Below are positions 59,622 through 64,000 of a stretch of DNA of 64,000 bases, piece by piece. Below the pieces are notes generated by a model. That model saw nothing but the letters and a program-made list of their open reading frames with translations, did no database searches and had not been told where the DNA came from. Origin of the DNA: an uncultured Erythrobacter sp. (GTDB lineage: Bacteria > Pseudomonadota > Alphaproteobacteria > Sphingomonadales > Sphingomonadaceae); NCBI GenBank assembly GCA_947503155.1, contig CANNCL010000001.1:62001-126000 (forward strand). Reading direction: 5' to 3'. Each line of letters opens with the position of its first letter. The stretch's first letter is position 1. The position numbers and the translations under genes are program-made.

Positions 59622-60203
59622 ATGAAACGACTAGCCGTCTATTGCGGATCGGCCACGCCCGAAGACCCGCGTTATATCGAACTCGCCCGCAGTGTCGGCG
59701 CTGGCCTTGCAGAGCGCGGCATCGGCGTCGTCTATGGCGGCGGGCGGCTCGGCCTGATGGGCGCGGTGGCCAATGGCGCTAAGGATGCCGGCGGCGAAGT
59801 GATCGGCGTGATCCCCGAGGCGCTGGTGAACAGCGAGGTTGCCAACCACAATTGCGATGAGCTGATCACCGTCACCGGTATGCATGAACGCAAGCAGCGT
59901 TTTACCGACCTGTCCGATGGCTTTGTCACCATCCCCGGCGGCGTCGGCACGATGGACGAATTGTGGGAGGCGATGAGCTGGGCGCAATTGGGTTATCATT
60001 CCGACCCTGTGGGTTTGCTCAATGCCTTTGGGTTTTACGACGATTTGATCGCGTTCAACGCCAAAATGGCAGCGGTCGGTTTTGTCCGCCCCGCGCATCA
60101 AAACATCCTGATCGCGTCTGACACTCTGCCGGATTTGCTCGACAAGATGGCCGCTTACGTGCCGCACACGCCGATATTTCGGATGAAGGCCGATGATCTC
60201 TAA
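59622..60203 (+). CDS. LOG family protein (TIGR00730 Rossmann-fold)
   Basis: 'VVYGGGRLGLMGAVANGAKDAGGEVIGVIPEAL', 'MHERKQRFTDLSDGFVTIPGGVGTMDELWEAMSWAQLG'. Confidence 0.95.
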   Translation: MKRLAVYCGSATPEDPRYIELARSVGAGLAERGIGVVYGGGRLGLMGAVANGAKDAGGEVIGVIPEALVNSEVANHNCDELITVTGMHERKQRFTDLSDGFVTIPGGVGTMDELWEAMSWAQLGYHSDPVGLLNAFGFYDDLIAFNAKMAAVGFVRPAHQNILIASDTLPDLLDKMAAYVPHTPIFRMKADDL

Positions 60204-60228
60204 TCATGCTCGCTAATGCTCGCGCCGT

Positions 60229-60308
60229 GGCCGCCCGCGCCCTCCACCCTTCCGCCCAGAGCCTACCGGGACACTATCCGGGTGGAAGGGTGGAGGGCGC
60301 GGGGGGCC
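60229..60308. repeat. 29-bp imperfect inverted repeat with 22-nt loop in the crtB 5' leader
   Basis: GGCCGCCCGCGCCCTCCACCCTTCCGCCC (60229-60257) vs GGGTGGAAGGGTGGAGGGCGCGGGGGGCC (60280-60308); one mismatch and one G.U. Confidence 0.9.
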
Positions 60309-60338
60309 ATGGCAAAGGCGAAGGACGGGGTCAAACCA

Positions 60339-61307
60339 ATGTCTGACCGCAAGCCAGTAGATGCCGAGCGCCGCGCCGCTTTGGTGGATCATGCGCACAA
60401 AACCATCAAATATGGCTCGCAGAGCTTTTCCGCCGCATCGCGCCTGTTTGAAAACGAAACGCGCGAACGGGCTTGGCTGCTTTATGCGTGGTGCCGCCGG
60501 TGTGATGACATTGCGGACAATCAAGAACTCGGCGGCGAATTGGGCGATCAGTCAAATCTTGAAACCCGGCTTGCGCTGATCCGCAAACTTACCGCGCTGG
60601 CGTTTGAAGGCGCGCCGACGGGTGATCCGGCCTTTGATGCCTTGGGCGTGGTGGCGCGCGAATGCGGCCTGACCCCGGCGATGGCAGAGGATGTGATTGC
60701 GGGATTTGCGCTCGACGCAGAAGATTGGCGGCCACGCGAAGAGGCCGATATGATGCGCTATTGCTATCACGTTGCGGGCGCGGTGGGCGTGATGATGGCG
60801 GTGATCATGGGCGTGGACTCAAAAGACACCGACACGCTCGACCGCGCCAATGATCTGGGCCTCGCATTTCAATTGTCGAACATCGCGCGCGACATTGTCG
60901 AGGATGATGCGGCGGGGCGCTGTTATCTGCCGATCATGTGGCTGGTCGAAGAAGACATCGAACCGGGCCAACACACCAAACCCCATCACCGGCAAGAGCT
61001 GGCCGAAATGGCCGCGCGGCTGGTTGCTTTGGTTGAAAAACACGAAGCCGCCGCCCGCGTTGGCGCCGCCCGCCTGCCCTTTCGCAGCCGCTGGGCCGTC
61101 CTGTCGGCGGCGCGCATTTATGGCGCAATCGGCCGCAAGGTTCGGAACCGAGGGGTCGATGCGTGGAACTCACGCACTTATGTGCCCCGCTGGGAAAAGG
61201 CGCTGTATGGCGCGCGCGCATTCCTATCCGCCGCGATCAACCGCGAAAAACACCCCGATGGCCCGATCACTTGGGGGATCAAGGATTTCCGGCCTGACTC
61301 TGGCTAA
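60339..61307 (+). CDS. crtB: phytoene synthase
   Basis: 'SFSAASRLFENETRERAWLLYAWCRRCDDIADNQ', 'GLAFQLSNIARDIVEDDAAGRCYLP'; start placed at MSDRKPV. Confidence 0.95.
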   Translation: MSDRKPVDAERRAALVDHAHKTIKYGSQSFSAASRLFENETRERAWLLYAWCRRCDDIADNQELGGELGDQSNLETRLALIRKLTALAFEGAPTGDPAFDALGVVARECGLTPAMAEDVIAGFALDAEDWRPREEADMMRYCYHVAGAVGVMMAVIMGVDSKDTDTLDRANDLGLAFQLSNIARDIVEDDAAGRCYLPIMWLVEEDIEPGQHTKPHHRQELAEMAARLVALVEKHEAAARVGAARLPFRSRWAVLSAARIYGAIGRKVRNRGVDAWNSRTYVPRWEKALYGARAFLSAAINREKHPDGPITWGIKDFRPDSG

Positions 61308-61360
61308 TTCTGGCAGACCTTAGGCTTGAAGCGCGCCGCGCGCTGGCGTAGCCACCGCAT

Positions 61361-61864
61361 ATGATTATACATTTCGCACTTGCGGGCCTGATGCTCGCTT
61401 CGCCGCCAGTTGGGCGTATCGCCACACCCGAACAGCGCGTGATGGCCGCAGCAAGCGATTTCTTTGCCGCACTGCGCAGCGATGACAAGACCGCTTTGGC
61501 CGCCACCATGACCGAAGACGCCGTGATCTTTGTCCACGACCGCACCAATCCCAACAATACAAGCCGCGTAATTGTGGTGCCGCTCGCCGACCACCTTGCC
61601 GGGTGGGAGGCAAGCAGCGGTGATGTCGATGAATATATGTTCTACGAGAATGTGCAGGTCGATGGCGGCATGGCCCATATCTGGGGGCCATATTCATTCT
61701 GGGTCGATGGTGAGATTACGCATTGCGGGATCAATTCTTTGAGCCTTGAGCGGATCAATGATGTGTGGCTCGTGGGCAATACCAGCTTCACCATGGCACC
61801 TCCCAGCGAATGCGAGGAGCTAGGCGCGCCAGACGGTCCAGTCGCATCGGCGCCGCTACCGTGA
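61361..61864 (+). CDS. SnoaL-like/NTF2-like protein with signal-like N-terminus
   Basis: 'MAAASDFFAALRSDDKTALAATMTEDAVIFVHDRTNP...GGMAHIWGPYSFWVDGEITHCGINSLSLERINDVWLVGN'. Confidence 0.8.
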   Translation: MIIHFALAGLMLASPPVGRIATPEQRVMAAASDFFAALRSDDKTALAATMTEDAVIFVHDRTNPNNTSRVIVVPLADHLAGWEASSGDVDEYMFYENVQVDGGMAHIWGPYSFWVDGEITHCGINSLSLERINDVWLVGNTSFTMAPPSECEELGAPDGPVASAPLP

Positions 61865-63780
61865 TTACAAAACTCCTCATCGCCAATCGCGGCGAGATTG
61901 CCTGCCGGATCATGCGCACCGCGCGCGAAATGGGCGTGGCAACCGTCGCGGTTTATTCGGACGCTGATGCAAAGGCTTTGCACACACGCAGCGCCGATGA
62001 AGCAGTGCATATTGGCGCATCGCCAGCCGCCGAAAGCTACCTTGTCGGTGCGAAGATTATCGCGGCCGCGAAAGAGACGGGCGCGGATGCGGTCCACCCC
62101 GGATACGGGTTCCTGTCTGAGAATGCGGATTTTGCGCAGCAGGTGATTGATGCGGGCCTGATCTGGGTAGGGCCAAAGCCGGAGAGCATCCGCGCAATGG
62201 GCCTGAAAGACGCCGCCAAGACCCGCATGATTGCCGCCGGAGTGCCCGTGACGCCCGGCTATCTGGGTGCGGATCAATCGGTGGAGCGGTTGTCCGCAGA
62301 GGCCGATGCGATTGGTTATCCGGTCCTGATCAAAGCCGTCGCAGGCGGCGGCGGCAAGGGGATGCGCAAGGTCGACGCGCCAGAAAACTTCGCAGCCGAT
62401 CTCGACAGTTGCCGGCGCGAGGCAAAAGCGAGCTTCTCCAATGACGAAATTCTGCTGGAGAAATGGATCACATCGCCGCGCCATATCGAAGTGCAAGTGT
62501 TCGGCGACAGCCACGGCAATGTCGTCCACCTATTCGAACGCGATTGCTCCCTCCAACGCCGCCACCAAAAGGTCATCGAAGAGGCCCCTGCCCCCGGCAT
62601 GGATGAGGCCACCCGCGCAGAGATTTGCGCCGCCGCCGTGCGCGCCGCGAAGGCCGTCGATTACGAAGGCGCAGGCACGATTGAATTTATCGCTGACGCC
62701 TCAGAAGGGCTGAGGGCGGACCGCATTTTCTTTATGGAAATGAACACGCGTTTGCAGGTTGAGCATCCCGTGACCGAGGAAATCACCGGGGTTGATCTGG
62801 TGGAATGGCAATTGCGCGTGGCGTCGGGTGAGGCGATCCCGCTGGCGCAGGAAGAGCTGTCGATCAACGGCCACGCGATAGAGGCGCGGCTTTATGCGGA
62901 GGACCCGGCCAAGGGGTTTTTGCCGAGTACTGGTAGAATTGATCACCTTATCACAGCGACGCCGATGGAGGATTATTGGACGTTCCGATATGACTTCGGG
63001 TATGATTTTGAAGACACTGTGACACCCAATTATGACCCAATGATAGGCAAGATCATTGCGAAGGGGGAGGATCGGGATGACGCAATTTCTCAATTACTTA
63101 CCGCGTTGGAAAGGGTCGAAATCTATCCGCTCAAGACCAACCTCCCATTCCTCATTCGCGCTGCCGATCACGAAGATTTCCGGTTGGCTAAGTTAGATAC
63201 GGCATTTGTAGAGCGCCACCTTGCCGCGCTCACACAGTTTGAGACACCATTGCGCGAAATGGCGATTTCGGTTGCCGATGACATCGCGTTTGAGATTCAG
63301 GAACTCAGCCGTCTCGACACACCAGCCGACCGGCTATTGCAGGAAACAATCGGCTTCCGGCTCAATAATGAATCACGCAACAGAGTGCTTGTCGAAGACG
63401 ATCGCGGCAACACTTACGACATTGATCTCGACAACGACACTCAGACTGAGGTCGCCTATCGCGGTGCAGGTCCTTATCCTGCACAGGTCCTCCATCGCGG
63501 TGAACTGGTGCAATTCAAACACTATGAACCACGCGGCACCGGCACCGCCTCCGCAGCAGACGGTGCGATCATCGCGCCGATGCCGGGCAAAGTCATCGCG
63601 GTCGACGTCACCGACGGCCAAACGGTCAAAGCAGGCGAACGCCTCATGGTGCTCGAAGCGATGAAGATGGAACACGCGCTCACTGCGCCGTTTGATGGGA
63701 CTGTGACCGAGCTTGCCGCAAGCGAAGGCGGGCAAGTGCAGGTCGATGCGGTGCTGTGTGTGGTGGAGCCGACGGCATGA
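61861..63780 (+). CDS. acyl-CoA carboxylase biotin-carboxylase/BCCP subunit (GTG start)
   Basis: 'KLLIANRGEIACRIMRTAREMG', 'HPGYGFLSENADFAQ', 'GGGGKGMRKV', biotinyl motif 'EAMKMEH'. Confidence 0.96.
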   Translation: MITKLLIANRGEIACRIMRTAREMGVATVAVYSDADAKALHTRSADEAVHIGASPAAESYLVGAKIIAAAKETGADAVHPGYGFLSENADFAQQVIDAGLIWVGPKPESIRAMGLKDAAKTRMIAAGVPVTPGYLGADQSVERLSAEADAIGYPVLIKAVAGGGGKGMRKVDAPENFAADLDSCRREAKASFSNDEILLEKWITSPRHIEVQVFGDSHGNVVHLFERDCSLQRRHQKVIEEAPAPGMDEATRAEICAAAVRAAKAVDYEGAGTIEFIADASEGLRADRIFFMEMNTRLQVEHPVTEEITGVDLVEWQLRVASGEAIPLAQEELSINGHAIEARLYAEDPAKGFLPSTGRIDHLITATPMEDYWTFRYDFGYDFEDTVTPNYDPMIGKIIAKGEDRDDAISQLLTALERVEIYPLKTNLPFLIRAADHEDFRLAKLDTAFVERHLAALTQFETPLREMAISVADDIAFEIQELSRLDTPADRLLQETIGFRLNNESRNRVLVEDDRGNTYDIDLDNDTQTEVAYRGAGPYPAQVLHRGELVQFKHYEPRGTGTASAADGAIIAPMPGKVIAVDVTDGQTVKAGERLMVLEAMKMEHALTAPFDGTVTELAASEGGQVQVDAVLCVVEPTA

Positions 63781-63790
63781 GCCACCGCGA

Positions 63791-63885
63791 CAAGCACCAA
63801 ACGGTTGCGCAGCAACCGCAAGGGCGACTGCCCGCCCGCAGCGCCGATAGGCGCGAGGACATCGCACCCCGGATGGGGTGCGGAG
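63791..63885 (-). repeat. inverted copy of the multi-hairpin element between carboxylase subunit genes
   Basis: Reverse complement CTCCGCACCCCATCCGGGGTGCGatgtcctcGCGCCtatcGGCGCtgcgggcGGGCagtcGCCCttgCGGTTGctgCGCAACCG. Confidence 0.85.
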
Positions 63886-63895
63886 AAAAAAACTC

Positions 63896-64000
63896 ATGAC
63901 CTCGGGCCAAAACTGGCAACGCGAACTCGAAGAACTGCGCCATCGCGAAGCGCTGGCCGAACAGATGGGCGGACCGGATAAGCTTGCGCGGCAGCATGGG
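63896..64000 (+). CDS. acyl-CoA carboxylase carboxyltransferase subunit, N-terminus (truncated by window edge)
   Basis: MTSGQNWQRELEELRHREALAEQMGGPDKLARQHG, typical MCC/PCC beta start; follows the biotin carboxylase subunit. Confidence 0.8.
   Translation, partial: MTSGQNWQRELEELRHREALAEQMGGPDKLARQHG

Noticed and set aside
60216-60338. N-terminal extension of the crtB ORF
   Set aside because: Encoded by the 29-bp inverted repeat; homology to CrtB begins after MSDRKPV.

Overview
The window looks like an alphaproteobacterial chromosome, probably from the Sphingomonadales/Erythrobacteraceae. I infer this from codon usage, the crtY-crtI-crtB cluster and gene content; it was not tested. It is mostly ordinary core genome: the tol-pal operon, hisB-H-A-orf-F-E, sspB, gmk, dapD, thiC with a TPP riboswitch, an acyl-CoA dehydrogenase gene block, a carotenoid cluster, and a biotin-dependent acyl-CoA carboxylase at the right edge. 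I saw no rRNA, tRNA, CRISPR array, transposase or prophage. The most interesting non-coding signal is a dispersed element of about 95 nt. It has four hairpins and at least eight copies: 7.7, 40.3, 41.0, 55.07, 55.18, 55.29, 55.4 (inverted) and 63.8 kb (inverted). Stem sequences differ between copies while pairing is kept, and the copies sit at gene ends or between genes of apparent operons. Other leads are a structured leader with Shine-Dalgarno sequestration ahead of a Cys/Met PLP enzyme, a SRAP-family protein that has lost its catalytic residues, a frameshifted trimeric autotransporter with a 53-bp in-frame internal repeat, a photolyase-like protein lacking the usual N-terminal antenna domain, an exported TPR-CHAT protein, a 29-bp inverted repeat in the crtB leader, and two small ORFs missing from the ORF track.
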